Below, one piece after another: positions 25,678 through 34,369 of a DNA stretch of 53,947 nt. The stretch comes from Bacillus sp. REN16. GTDB lineage: Bacteria > Bacillota > Bacilli > Bacillales > Bacillaceae_L. The stretch covers positions 1 through 53,947 of the forward strand of contig NZ_JAJFZK010000019.1 of assembly GCF_020731355.1 (NCBI RefSeq), written 5' to 3'. Under the pieces are notes generated by a model that had not been told where the DNA came from, did no database searches, and was given only the letters and a program-made list of their open reading frames with translations. Numbering within the stretch: position 1 is the stretch's first letter; each line of letters opens with the position of its first letter. A program made the position numbers and the translations under genes.

Positions 25678-26888
25678 GAATCTCTCTCCTCTCTTTCTAA
25701 TTTCGTTGCAGCAATTTCTTTTGCGACTTGCTTAACCTGCTCGTTCGTTTCGAGTAAAAGCTCCTGTAAGACTTCAGTAAAAATCGCTTCTGTCTCTTCT
25801 GTGACCGGTGTATTTTTCATTTCTTCGTAAAAGGCTCTGAAAAGAGAAAGGTCATCCAGTTTGTCCCGAGCCACTCTTTCCACCGCTTGTCCATTAACAG
25901 TTGTCAATTGAATCGCACGCTCAACATGCATCGCATTCGGATACACAGAACGAATCCGCTCCATCGGTGATAAAACTGGAGTTTGATCTAATAGTTTTAC
26001 AAAAACATAGTCTTCATTTTTTGGATGCTGAAGCAATTCTTCAATCGTTGCTTCCACTTTTCGCATATCACGTAATGGTATTAGTAATTTCTTATCAATC
26101 TTAATCTTTCCCTCGGCATCTATGTCTACAATGTAGAAGCCTTTTTTATGATTCTCCTCTGAAATTGAAAGCTTTAACGGTGATCCTGAATATTGTATCG
26201 TTTCATTTAATACAAAATGGGCTTGGTGCAAGTGTCCAAGGGCGGTGTAATGAAACCTTGAGAATAGGTTTGCATCTACATGCTCGGCTCCTCCGATGGC
26301 AAGCGGACGTTCAGAATCGCTCGTATTCTCTTCTTGTTCTCCGTTCGGTGTCACAAAGGCATGGCCGACAAATACATGTCTTGCATGAGGATCCATGTTC
26401 TCCGTAATATGCTCAATCACCTTATTCATCGCATCGTTATGCGTGCGAATGTCTTCATCTTCAAACACATGACGAACGACACTAGGATCTGCATATGGGA
26501 CAAGATGGAAATGAACCTCTCCATGCTCATCTTTCAGTTTTACCGGTGCCAATGTATCTGTCATTTGCCCAACAATATGGCAACCATTTGCGGTCATAAT
26601 TCTGCTCCCAAAATCAAGACGGCTTGGACTATCGTGGTTTCCTGCAATAGCTAATACTGGGGTCTTAAGTTTAAGTACAATCGTTTCAAGTAATTCATCT
26701 AATAGGTTTACTGCTTCTGTCGGCGGTACGCCTCGGTCATATAAATCTCCAGCAATAATCACCACATCAGGCTTTTCTTCTTCAATTGCTTGAATAAATT
26801 GGCCAAGCACATAGCGTTGGTCTTCTGTCATGTACACACCTTGAACAAGTTTCCCTAAATGCCAATCTGCTGTATGAAAAATTTTCAT
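25674..26888 (-). CDS. sbcD: SbcD, DNA repair exonuclease subunit
   Basis: A 404-residue Mre11-like metallophosphoesterase. Its metal-binding motifs are all visible: FHTADWHLG near the start, AGDLYDRG, AGNHDSPSRL, then GHAFV and ALGHLHQAH. The start at 26888 follows GGGGGAGTCAAGGA; the longer frame to 27011 is not needed and would overlap the regulator. It overlaps the upstream regulator by four bases and sbcC by four, so the three genes read as one operon. Confidence 0.93.
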   Translation of the reverse strand: MKIFHTADWHLGKLVQGVYMTEDQRYVLGQFIQAIEEEKPDVVIIAGDLYDRGVPPTEAVNLLDELLETIVLKLKTPVLAIAGNHDSPSRLDFGSRIMTANGCHIVGQMTDTLAPVKLKDEHGEVHFHLVPYADPSVVRHVFEDEDIRTHNDAMNKVIEHITENMDPHARHVFVGHAFVTPNGEQEENTSDSERPLAIGGAEHVDANLFSRFHYTALGHLHQAHFVLNETIQYSGSPLKLSISEENHKKGFYIVDIDAEGKIKIDKKLLIPLRDMRKVEATIEELLQHPKNEDYVFVKLLDQTPVLSPMERIRSVYPNAMHVERAIQLTTVNGQAVERVARDKLDDLSLFRAFYEEMKNTPVTEETEAIFTEVLQELLLETNEQVKQVAKEIAATKLEREERDS

Positions 26889-27385
26889 TCCTTGACTCCC
26901 CCTTCTCTTTTTAAAACTATGGTTCTTATATTCTGGTAATTTTCGACGATTTCCTCTAAATCTTGCGGACTTAGTTTCATTGATTCCATTTTTGCAATAA
27001 AGGCTTCCCACCCATTAGCAGAATAATGGCTTGGGCTTTCCTGGATATGTTGTGTTGTGACAAAACTTCTAACCATTTCCTTATCCTCATCCGCAATGTA
27101 CGCAAAAGGATTTTGTTCAGTTTCTTTTTTAGCTTTCTCGAATGTTTCTAAAAATTTCTCTGAATAACCAGCCATCATATAAAGCCAAACCTTCTGTGCA
27201 CGAATATGTTGTGATATTTTATCAATTGTTTCTCTAGTTGGACGGTGCTCTCCTCTTTCTATTTTACTTAATTGGGAAAAGCTCACACCCGTCAACTTGG
27301 AAAAACCTCTTAAGGTTAAGTTCATCTCTTCTCTATTTGCTTTAATGGTATCTCCCAAAAACTTTAAATCTGTTATATTCATCAT
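26885..27385 (-). CDS. XRE family transcriptional regulator upstream of sbcDC
   Basis: A 166- or 167-residue protein with an N-terminal helix-turn-helix of the XRE/Cro type, NLTLRGFSKLTGVSFSQLSKIERGEHRP, followed by a helical C-terminal part of unknown ligand. Two adjacent ATG codons and a GTG are possible starts; GGGTGATA lies just ahead. It overlaps the sbcD start by four bases and so is co-transcribed with sbcDC, which is unusual: sbcDC usually lacks a dedicated local regulator. It may control its own operon or other DNA-damage genes. Confidence 0.8.
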   Translation of the reverse strand: MMNITDLKFLGDTIKANREEMNLTLRGFSKLTGVSFSQLSKIERGEHRPTRETIDKISQHIRAQKVWLYMMAGYSEKFLETFEKAKKETEQNPFAYIADEDKEMVRSFVTTQHIQESPSHYSANGWEAFIAKMESMKLSPQDLEEIVENYQNIRTIVLKREGGVKE

Positions 27386-27567
27386 TATCACCCAAAATCA
27401 TTATATCTTGTTTCGTTTCGTGACACAACACAAAATTATTAACAACTAGTGTTTTTCAAATCAAAATACTAATTCTATTAGGATTGACTTCTTGAGTAGT
27501 AGTTGCCACGGGTTTTATCACTTGATATTGCTCTATCTATGTTCAGGCGGTAGAATTATTTCCAATC

Positions 27568-27987
27568 CTATTTTTCAAAATACCCCGCAATAGCTGGAAA
27601 GGCCAAATGCTCTTTTCTCATATCCCAAAACGTCGTCATTTTATGTTCTCTTAGAATCTGTGTATGTAGTGAATAGGTATGAGTATATAATGGTGCTTGC
27701 TGGAATAATTTTGCGAAGAATTCAATGGCCGCTTGCTCGGTTTCGGCAAAAATAAACACAAATTCTTTTCTGTTCTTTTTTAATGCGTACACACCGATTT
27801 TATGAAATCCTAATACATTGTTTTCGATCATTTCCCTTACCTTTTCATGGTCTGCATGATCAAGATCTAGCTTCGAGGCGTCATCCTCTAATGAAATCTT
27901 ACCCACTTCAAGTAAATGATGAATGTAATGAGCTAGACTGACTTCTTCGTAACAAATTGCATCTATGTATAAATCCTTTACCTTCAT
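27568..27987 (-). CDS. hypothetical protein downstream of the DnaD/DnaB pair
   Basis: A 139-residue protein that I do not recognise. It begins MKVKDLYIDAICYEEVSLAHYIHHLLEV and has a mixed alpha/beta pattern with a FVFIFAETEQAAIEFF segment. A good GGGTGGGGAAAAC site precedes the ATG. It follows the replicative helicase gene by about 55 bases in the same direction, so it may belong to that operon. I see no nuclease, HTH or membrane motif. Confidence 0.6.
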   Translation of the reverse strand: MKVKDLYIDAICYEEVSLAHYIHHLLEVGKISLEDDASKLDLDHADHEKVREMIENNVLGFHKIGVYALKKNRKEFVFIFAETEQAAIEFFAKLFQQAPLYTHTYSLHTQILREHKMTTFWDMRKEHLAFPAIAGYFEK

Positions 27988-28042
27988 GTTTTCCCCACCC
28001 TTTTCTATTTACTAGGACCAATAGTTGTTTGACGCACCCAGC

Positions 28043-29275
28043 CTATTCAATCAAGCCTGTAAATTCGTTGTATGTCACATGTATGGTTCCTACTGGGCCA
28101 TTTCGATTCTTAGATACGATAATTTCAAGAAACGGATTTTCTGTCTCTTTGTCATAATACTTTTCACGATAGAGGAAAAGGATGACGTCTGCATCCTGTT
28201 CAACGCTGCCCGATTCCCGGATATCAGACATCATCGGTCGTTTTTCAGCTCTTGTTTCCACAGATCGGTTTAACTGCGCCAAACAAACGACTGGGCATTC
28301 AAACTCCTTCGCCATTGTTTTGAGATTCCTCGAGATTTCGGTTACTTGCAGATGGGAGTTGCCTCCGTATGTTTCAGCTGATCTGATCAAGGTCAAATAA
28401 TCAATAAAAATAACGGGTTTCATGTTTGGATATTGATGCATCATTTTTCTTGTCTTTGCTCTCATTTCTGAAATGGTTTGGCCTGCACCATCGAAAATTT
28501 GGATATTGGTTTGATTCAAATACCCAATGACATCGGCCCATCGATCTTTTTGGCTTTGGCTTAACATGTTCCCGGGATCCCTCATTTTCAAACGATTATA
28601 GCCGCCAGTTGAAGCAATTAACCGAGATGTGATGAGCTTCTCAGGCATTTCCAGTGAAAAGACAATCGGCAAATACCCCGCCCAGCCTGCTTCCTTTGCA
28701 AAATGCAGCATCACATCAGATTTTCCCATCGATGGCCTTGCAGCTAGAATGGTAACCTCTCCATCCTGGAAACCTCCTGTCATTTCATCAAGCTTATGAA
28801 TACCGGATGTGGCCGTTCTTATGACTTCCTGCTGCTGCCAAGGCGCTTCATACATCTGGACCAACGCTTGATTCAAGGAAGTATGATCGTTCATCTTCAC
28901 CTCGTTGATTTTATCCAATTCGGCAATAACCTTCGTAATCTCCCAATCCCCATGGCTTGCTAGCGTCAAAATGTTCTTCTTTTCCCGCTCCTTCCACAGT
29001 TCTAGAATCAGCGTCTCAATTTCCTCAAACTTTTCCACGTCAGCGTGTGCGAGCAGGCTCGACAGATAGGACATGCCACCTAAGTTTTCTAAATCAGGCA
29101 TGGTGGTCAGTGAAACCAAATCGATACTCTTACCGGCATTGCTAAAGTCAAGCATCCTCTGCATCAATACCTTATGAGTGGCTCCTTCCAGCTGCTCCGG
29201 ATGAATCACGGTATCTTTAATTAAATAATTTGCCTTAATCAAACACCCTAAAAAAGCCATTTCTGCAAAATTCAT
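28043..29275 (-). CDS. DnaB-like replicative DNA helicase (phage/plasmid type)
   Basis: A 410-residue helicase, shorter than the chromosomal DnaB/DnaC (about 450). The N-terminal helical domain starts MNFAEMAFLGCLIKANYLIK. The RecA-like motor has Walker A ARPSMGKSD, Walker B VIFIDYLTLI, and the conserved LAQLNRSVETRAEKRPMMSD then GSVEQDADV segment. Its start overlaps the stop of the DnaD-type gene (TGATG). Together they could load and drive replication of a phage, plasmid or other mobile element. Confidence 0.85.
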   Translation of the reverse strand: MNFAEMAFLGCLIKANYLIKDTVIHPEQLEGATHKVLMQRMLDFSNAGKSIDLVSLTTMPDLENLGGMSYLSSLLAHADVEKFEEIETLILELWKEREKKNILTLASHGDWEITKVIAELDKINEVKMNDHTSLNQALVQMYEAPWQQQEVIRTATSGIHKLDEMTGGFQDGEVTILAARPSMGKSDVMLHFAKEAGWAGYLPIVFSLEMPEKLITSRLIASTGGYNRLKMRDPGNMLSQSQKDRWADVIGYLNQTNIQIFDGAGQTISEMRAKTRKMMHQYPNMKPVIFIDYLTLIRSAETYGGNSHLQVTEISRNLKTMAKEFECPVVCLAQLNRSVETRAEKRPMMSDIRESGSVEQDADVILFLYREKYYDKETENPFLEIIVSKNRNGPVGTIHVTYNEFTGLIE

Positions 29276-30234
29276 CAGTTCTCACCTGCCGTTGGATCAA
29301 AATGATAGTGCCCAGGTATGGCTCGACCTGATTTCTTGGGTTCGACTGCTTGGACTTGCCTCTTGCTCTCGTTGTACAACTCAATTTCTTCAACCGTCAG
29401 CAATGATTCATTTTCCCAGTTTTTCAGAATACCAACCACATAGTTTAACCTTCGCTTATTGTTGGCACAGGCAATATCCATCGCTTTCAAAATCACATCT
29501 TTTGGATTCAAAAAGCTAGCATCATCTAACCAAGCTACTAGTTTTTCCTTGGCGTTCACGTTGTTCAACCCAAACCCATTCTGATCCCAGCACTCCATAA
29601 TTTCCCGAATCGCTTCTGTCTTAGATTCATTATCTATACTTGGGTAATGAACCTGTTGTTTTTGTTTTTCTTTTTCTTTTTGTTTTTCTTTTTGCCCACG
29701 TATCGCAGAACAAGTCGTCGACGTATCGTTAGGGAGGTTGTCCGTTGTCCCAGACTGAGCAATAACCTCATCGTAATGATAAAAAGCCGGTACCGTGTCC
29801 TCATCTGAATGATTTTTATAAAAAGATTCATAGAGCGATAAAATATCCTGTCGATCGATTTTGTCAGCAACATATTCGATGAGCGAGGGATCCTCCACTT
29901 CTTTTAACTCTGAAAAAATACAATCCATTATCGGTTTTCCGCCTTTATGTAAGTTGTATTTTCCCCAATTTTTAATCGCAAGCTCTCTTGTTTTGGGATT
30001 GTACTGAATAATTTTGTGATGATGGATAAACCGATCCATTAACGAATGAACCGTCTCAATGGAGTACCCCATATCAAAGGCCATTTGTTTTTTCGTAATC
30101 CGATAGATTCCAATTTGGGTTGTATGGGGATTTGTAAGGAGATATAAGAAAAAGTATTTATCCTCCGGCGTCATTTCCTCCGAAACCACCGGATTCATCC
30201 AAAAATCAGTTCTCACCATTCTGTACCTTGCCAT
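29275..30234 (-). CDS. DnaD-domain replication initiation protein
   Basis: A 319-residue protein with an N-terminal winged-helix-like region (FWMNPVVSEEMTPEDKYFFL) and a C-terminal DnaD domain (KEKLVAWLDDASFLNPKDV to LNYVVGILKNWENESLL). The two are joined by a lysine/glutamate/glutamine-rich linker (KEKQKEKEKQKQQ). Such proteins recruit the replicative helicase at phage or plasmid origins. The start at 30234 follows AGGAAGGA; the track to 30309 has no better site. It is coupled to the helicase gene. Confidence 0.75.
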   Translation of the reverse strand: MARYRMVRTDFWMNPVVSEEMTPEDKYFFLYLLTNPHTTQIGIYRITKKQMAFDMGYSIETVHSLMDRFIHHHKIIQYNPKTRELAIKNWGKYNLHKGGKPIMDCIFSELKEVEDPSLIEYVADKIDRQDILSLYESFYKNHSDEDTVPAFYHYDEVIAQSGTTDNLPNDTSTTCSAIRGQKEKQKEKEKQKQQVHYPSIDNESKTEAIREIMECWDQNGFGLNNVNAKEKLVAWLDDASFLNPKDVILKAMDIACANNKRRLNYVVGILKNWENESLLTVEEIELYNESKRQVQAVEPKKSGRAIPGHYHFDPTAGEN

Positions 30235-30490
30235 CACAATCACATTCCTTCCTATTTGGGTTAGAGATTCCGAGTTCCGAACCTCTCCAGATTGAGGGTA
30301 GCTGGCCATAAGCCTTTATGTGATATTTGAACTACCCCTCGTCTTTGTTATAGAGAGGGGTTACAGAAAAAGGGGCATCTTTAATTGTGAAAGATTTGTG
30401 ACGGGCGTTCTTTGAGAAAGTGTATTCACCACTCCACGAGCAAATTAAAGTACATGGAGAATATTGTGAAAATATCATTTGAATAGATGA

Positions 30491-30526
30491 TAAAAAAAAG
30501 CCTTGTAAACATCTGTCTACAAGGCT
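30491..30526 (-). terminator. terminator of the XRE-peptidase-PIN operon
   Basis: On the minus strand GCCTTGT and ACAAGGC form a stem followed by eight T residues. It lies about 45 bases after the PIN-like gene. Confidence 0.8.
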
Positions 30527-30571
30527 CAAATTTAAAATCACTAAATGTTTATCTAAATTTTAGAAACATAC

Positions 30572-31168
30572 TTATATACCTAAAAATTTATTAATCCATT
30601 CATGTGTTCCGATATAATTTTCAAACTCATAGATTTGTTTTCCAAATGGTGGTAAAGATAATCTACAAGTTTGCACAACTTTATTGTAATATAATTCACC
30701 TGTTGTCCAGTCAAGTTGATCCATTTTAATTGCTAGAATAATAATATCCCAGAATGTAATCACAACTTTACTTCCTTCAGAATCCAACGAAATTAACTCT
30801 TTAGCACCCTTGTCATCCGAGATAATTGCATCTATTTCCATTCCTAGGGAATAAGCGTAACAATCCAGTTCCCCAGGATCTAAACGAGCTCTCAATCTAG
30901 TTTTAGTTGTATTAACTAATTTTTTCTGCTCTACCGATAAACCACCCCACTCTAACTTTGTTCGTTTTAACAAATTACCCTCATTGAGATGGCGAAGTAG
31001 TTTATAGTAGGTATGGCTATGCTTATCTTTTAATTCTTGCTCCACTTTTGCGGGTATGTACACTGTTTCGAATACCAGTGGAACTACCTCAAAGAATATG
31101 CCTCCACTAACCATATGTACTAAAATATCTGTATCAGACAAAACAACGGTTTTTATTTTTTCATTCAT
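30572..31168 (-). CDS. PIN-like domain protein
   Basis: A 198-residue protein with a PIN-like fold: the first acidic pair is in VVLSDTDILVHMV, a helix IPAKVEQELKDK follows, and the later acidic residues are in LDPGELDCYAYSLGMEIDAIISDDKGAKEL. PIN proteins are magnesium-dependent RNases and frequently act as toxins. It overlaps the preceding peptidase gene by eight bases (ATGAATGA). It is longer than a typical VapC toxin, with an extra C-terminal region of about 60 residues. A fold search is needed to confirm the call. Confidence 0.7.
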   Translation of the reverse strand: MNEKIKTVVLSDTDILVHMVSGGIFFEVVPLVFETVYIPAKVEQELKDKHSHTYYKLLRHLNEGNLLKRTKLEWGGLSVEQKKLVNTTKTRLRARLDPGELDCYAYSLGMEIDAIISDDKGAKELISLDSEGSKVVITFWDIIILAIKMDQLDWTTGELYYNKVVQTCRLSLPPFGKQIYEFENYIGTHEWINKFLGI

Positions 31169-31970
31169 GATTGGGACCAACCTCTACAAGGGATGGTTTT
31201 TGTAATAATTCCGCCAAAAAAAGTACTTTCTTTCTTGTGATTCTCCCCTTTTTAATATTATCAATTATACTATCAAGATATATGTCAGGAATACGTGATT
31301 CTGCAAGTGGTGAGATTAAACCTAAAGGAAATTTGTTATCTTCAGTTATCTTTTTCAATAATTCAGGATTATCTTTCGAACTATAAGAATTAAATTCATC
31401 CCTTTGTTCTTTACTAATTACTTCATATTTATTTAGCATACGTGTAGTTTGTCTAAAACTAAGTTGAAAATGATGTTGTACACCGAGGATGTTTTTTATT
31501 GTGATTTTGGAGAAGTCATGGATCTCATTTATTTTTAAGTAGTTCAGTAAAGCCGATTCCGGCATTAAAAAATAATCTGTGAACTTATAAGCGAAGTATT
31601 CCATTTTAGACATTTCATACTCTTTTTCTTCCTCAGATAAATTGTCAATTTCCTTAATCTTTGCTAAATCCTTAATTAAATGGCAATATTCATGAATAGC
31701 AGTATAGTACTGTCTACCTAGTGACTCGGACGCATTTAAAAAAATAACTTTATGTTTCCCAACAATTCGTATAAAACCAGATGTACCAAGGTTTAATATT
31801 TGAAATACAAAATATCCTTGATCTTCTATAAATCTTACAACATTATATGGTTTAATTTCTTCTATATTGTTTTTAGCCCTTGTTTCATTTGCAAAATCTT
31901 TTGCTTCTTTATTAAGCGTTAATTTTTCTAGATCACTAAGTATTACAGTTTTATCTGTTCGTAAAAACAT
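31161..31970 (-). CDS. ImmA/IrrE family metallo-endopeptidase
   Basis: A 269-residue ImmA/IrrE-type zinc peptidase with the active-site HEYCH motif at 93-97 (TAIHEYCHLIKDL). This family cleaves or inactivates XRE-type repressors or acts in toxin-antitoxin pairs. The start at 31970 follows AAGAGGAAACC. It overlaps the upstream HTH gene by 20 bases and the downstream PIN-like gene by eight, so the three proteins are made in a fixed order. Neighbours suggest that the HTH protein is its target. Confidence 0.85.
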   Translation of the reverse strand: MFLRTDKTVILSDLEKLTLNKEAKDFANETRAKNNIEEIKPYNVVRFIEDQGYFVFQILNLGTSGFIRIVGKHKVIFLNASESLGRQYYTAIHEYCHLIKDLAKIKEIDNLSEEEKEYEMSKMEYFAYKFTDYFLMPESALLNYLKINEIHDFSKITIKNILGVQHHFQLSFRQTTRMLNKYEVISKEQRDEFNSYSSKDNPELLKKITEDNKFPLGLISPLAESRIPDIYLDSIIDNIKKGRITRKKVLFLAELLQKPSLVEVGPNHE

Positions 31971-32319
31971 GATTGGTTTCCTCTTTTTCAAATAATTCTT
32001 TTTGGGCTATAAGTTCTTGTACAATGTTGTCTGACAGGTCAATTAATTTTTCATCCGAATTCCCTTCGCCTTGTCTAAATAAAATTAACGCATCTAAATC
32101 ACTTTCTTCAGTGTCTAGTAATTCTTTTATATCTAGGCCTAAAAAATCACATATTAACCCTGCATCTTTAAGTGATAATACTGTTCTTCCGGTCTCAATA
32201 TTTCCAATTTGAGCTCTAGTCATATCTACCCCTTCTGCTAGTTCAGCTTGTGAAAATCCTACTTCCATTCGGGCTTGTCGGATTCTTTTACCAATGACTT
32301 CATCCTTTAATTTAGCCAT
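31951..32319 (-). CDS. XRE family regulator (antitoxin/repressor)
   Basis: A 122-residue HTH protein with the classic pattern GKRIRQARMEVGFSQAELAEG, TRAQIGNIETGRTVLS, then a helical, acidic C-terminal tail. The start follows AAAGGATG. The frame extends 20 bases into the peptidase gene. An inverted repeat in the promoter region beyond 32360 is a candidate operator for this protein. Confidence 0.85.
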   Translation of the reverse strand: MAKLKDEVIGKRIRQARMEVGFSQAELAEGVDMTRAQIGNIETGRTVLSLKDAGLICDFLGLDIKELLDTEESDLDALILFRQGEGNSDEKLIDLSDNIVQELIAQKELFEKEETNHVFTNR

Positions 32320-32363
32320 TTTTTTACATCCTTTCAATTTTAATTCCTTATATTATATAATAA

Positions 32364-32392
32364 TAACACATTTTTATTTATATTATGTGTAA
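32364..32392. promoter_or_regulatory. putative operator for the XRE regulator
   Basis: TAACACA and TGTGTAA form inverted arms 15 bases apart, in an AT-rich region with possible -10 boxes, about 50 bases upstream of the regulator start. This is a typical place for autoregulation. Confidence 0.45.
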
Positions 32393-32548
32393 TATTTATG
32401 CACAACAAACATATTTTTTGAAAAAAAGGGTGTTTTTCATTGAAGCTCAAAGTGATGGACGAAAGACACTATATTCTGTGTCCAAGATCCTTGATTAAAG
32501 TTGAACTATCTTTATTTATTTTATTAGACGACTAACGCCATGGTTTAA

Positions 32549-33067
32549 CCTGTAATTATAGCTATTTTATCTTCAAGCGTTCTATTAGAAATGGCAAAAG
32601 CCAAACAAACGAATGTTCAACTTAGTAAAAAAGTAGATAGTGATTTGAACACTATTAATCAATATTTTAGGGAGTTTCTCAACATCTATTCAACTGATTA
32701 TACAAACTGAATTTTTACTGAAGAAGCTACAGAAGAGAATGTTGATTTCTTCAAAGAAGGAATGGATCGTAAAATCATGTTAGAAAGTATTCTTGCTAAA
32801 ATGGCTTCCTTTGAAGTTGATAGCAGTTTAGTTAAATTGAAAGCAGATGTTGAAAGAGCTGTGGAATTAGAAATAGAGGCTACTGAAGCTGGACAAGTTA
32901 TCTTTCTTTTAAAAGACCTCGATCATTCAGACCCAAGTGCGGACCCCATCAATCAGTTTGGAAATGCAATGGACACTTGGAGAAATACTACGGATGAATT
33001 GCATCAATTAGTGCCAGTAATAAAAAATACAATAGATGCAAAATCAAACGAAATAAAAGAAAAGTAA
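32549..33067 (+). pseudogene. broken small membrane-type protein gene
   Basis: One reading frame can be followed from 32549 to 33067. It starts with a hydrophobic stretch (VIIAILSSSVLLE), continues MAKAKQTNVQLSKKVDSD, is cut by an in-frame TGA at 32708, and resumes in the same frame with the second part that has its own ATG at 32762 (DRKIMLESILAKMASFEVD). The two halves therefore seem to be one ancestral gene with a nonsense mutation, and the 5' end is also lost. The family is unknown. Confidence 0.6.
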
Positions 33068-33159
33068 GAAAAGGATCTCATTATTGGTTGTGTTATAACA
33101 TGTCGAAGTTATTCATTTGACAGATACCTACTTGTTATAGGTATAATATAGATAATTCA

Positions 33160-33268
33160 ATAAGGTTATCAAGAGTGAACGAGAGTCCTGGCTCGACGAC
33201 TTCACAGCAACCTGCTTTTTCGGTAAGGTGCTCCAACCAGCAAAGCATTTGCTTTGAATGATGACAAC
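33160..33268 (+). promoter_or_regulatory. S-box (SAM-I)-like riboswitch
   Basis: The leader shows TTATCAAGAGTGAACGAG near its start, then CTTCACAGCAACCTGC, AAGGTGCTCC, AACCAGC and TTTGAATGATGA. These follow the conserved order of S-box leaders: TTATCAAGAG, GCAACC, GGTGC, CCAGC, then GATGA. TTATC and GATGA can form the closing P1 stem. A terminator follows directly at 33274-33315. The aptamer is somewhat divergent in the P2/P3 region, so SAM binding is inferred. Most S-box genes serve methionine or cysteine metabolism; here the next gene is an orphan. Confidence 0.65.
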
Positions 33269-33273
33269 GGCTT

Positions 33274-33315
33274 AAGGCTCTTTGTTGCGTTCGTATGCAA
33301 TGAAGAGCCTTTTTC
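33274..33315 (+). terminator. terminator (expression platform) of the S-box-like leader
   Basis: AAGGCTCTT and AAGAGCCTT pair across a 20-base loop that can form an inner stem, followed by a T-run. It sits just after the aptamer and 45 bases before the gene, as in a transcription-attenuating riboswitch. Confidence 0.75.
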
Positions 33316-33361
33316 ATTGCTTTCATTCTTGTACTTGATAATACGTTTAGGAGGAAAAAAG

Positions 33362-33694
33362 ATGAATACTTCAGGATTTATAAGAGGATTGATGTCAAGA
33401 AATATGGAGGGTGAGAAATTTTTCATTCATGTTGCGACCTTCATTGAACAACAGTTACAGGAGTGGGATCCAGATTTTAAAGTGTTCGTCATGATGCTCG
33501 AGAACTATGAAATGTTTGTTACAGGTAAACAGGAGTCCCTCCAACTTACAATGACAGACACAGAGATAATAACCCTTCAACAAAGAGATCCGTATGCTCT
33601 TGATAGAAAAATATGGAGGGAAATGGAGCAGGAAGGTCTTCAGATCAGACGAGGTTCTGGAAATTATTTAAGTTATGTATTTATGGAAAAGTAG
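33362..33694 (+). CDS. hypothetical protein under S-box-like control
   Basis: A 110-residue protein with no motif I recognise. It begins MNTSGFIRGLMSRNMEGEK and has a pattern of alternating helix and strand with a FIEQQLQEW helix and a LYS/ARG-rich C-terminus. The start at 33362 follows TTTAGGAGGAAAAAAG; the longer frame to 33254 runs into the terminator and is not real. It is the only gene behind the leader and is followed by a GC-rich hairpin repeat. Confidence 0.7.
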   Translation: MNTSGFIRGLMSRNMEGEKFFIHVATFIEQQLQEWDPDFKVFVMMLENYEMFVTGKQESLQLTMTDTEIITLQQRDPYALDRKIWREMEQEGLQIRRGSGNYLSYVFMEK

Positions 33695-33702
33695 GATATT
33701 TA

Positions 33703-33754
33703 GGGACGGCCCCCAAGCACAGTCATGCTTTCGTGCATCCGGAGGGCCGGCCCT
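33703..33754. repeat. GC-rich GGGACGG-type hairpin repeat
   Basis: GGGACGGCCC on one side and GGGCCGGCCC on the other are inverted around a centre that contains a smaller hairpin (GCACAG...CTTTCGTGC). It is much more GC-rich than the flanks and has no T-run, so it looks more like a repeat element than a terminator. Confidence 0.55.
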
Positions 33755-33891
33755 GTATTCCCAGGTGGCTAGCACCATCCCGAACGAACACTAAGGCCGC
33801 ACCCTTCCATTTTGGCAGATTTGCTCACGCACGTCTCTCTTGCTTTAGTATCTAATCGTTTGCAGTGCATTTTTCGAGAAATAGGAGACAT

Positions 33892-33930
33892 AAAAAAACG
33901 ACTTTATCATTCATACAAAGCCGTTTTTCT
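33892..33930 (-). terminator. terminator of the VOC protein gene
   Basis: On the minus strand AAAAACGGCTTT and AAAGTCGTTTTTTT pair with one mismatch and end in a T-run, about 20 bases after the gene. Confidence 0.75.
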
Positions 33931-33946
33931 ACCATTATCCTATGTA

Positions 33947-34369
33947 CTACCCTTGATATCCTTCCGTGTAAATTTGGAAGGTTACCCCGAATTTATCTTT
34001 AATCACGCCATAAGCCGGGCTAAAACTTGTTTCTGATAGTGGCATTTCAACTTGGCCACCATCCTGTAACGCCTCAAAAATTTGGCGAGCTTTGTCTGCA
34101 TTGTCAAACATGGCACAAATGGTAACGAGGTTTCCTTCTTGAGCTGGTTGACCTGGGAATGTATCTGAAAACATAATTACTGACTCTCCAATCCTTATTG
34201 AGGCATGTGAAACAAGGTCCTTTGCATCCTCAGGGAAAGGAAAGTCTGGGGAAGTGGGCATTTCACCAAATGTTATAACTCCTAAATTTTCAGCTTGAAA
34301 TACCTTTTCGTAAAATCCAACTGCTTCTCTTGCAGTTCCGTTCAACTGTAAATAAGGAAAAAATTTCAT
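33947..34369 (-). CDS. VOC family (PhnB-like) protein
   Basis: A 140-residue PhnB/glyoxalase-superfamily protein. The N-terminus MKFFPYLQLNGTAREAVGFYEKVFQ and C-terminal GVIKDKFGVTFQIYTE are typical of the PhnB-like group, in which the metal-binding residues may be lacking. The substrate is unknown; some members act as resistance or detoxification proteins. A strong AAAGAGGAGC site precedes the ATG. A terminator follows. Confidence 0.85.
   Translation of the reverse strand: MKFFPYLQLNGTAREAVGFYEKVFQAENLGVITFGEMPTSPDFPFPEDAKDLVSHASIRIGESVIMFSDTFPGQPAQEGNLVTICAMFDNADKARQIFEALQDGGQVEMPLSETSFSPAYGVIKDKFGVTFQIYTEGYQG

Noticed and set aside
30332..30541. Open frame of 69 codons on the minus strand
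   Set aside because: It overlaps the terminator of the XRE-peptidase-PIN operon and has no ribosome site.
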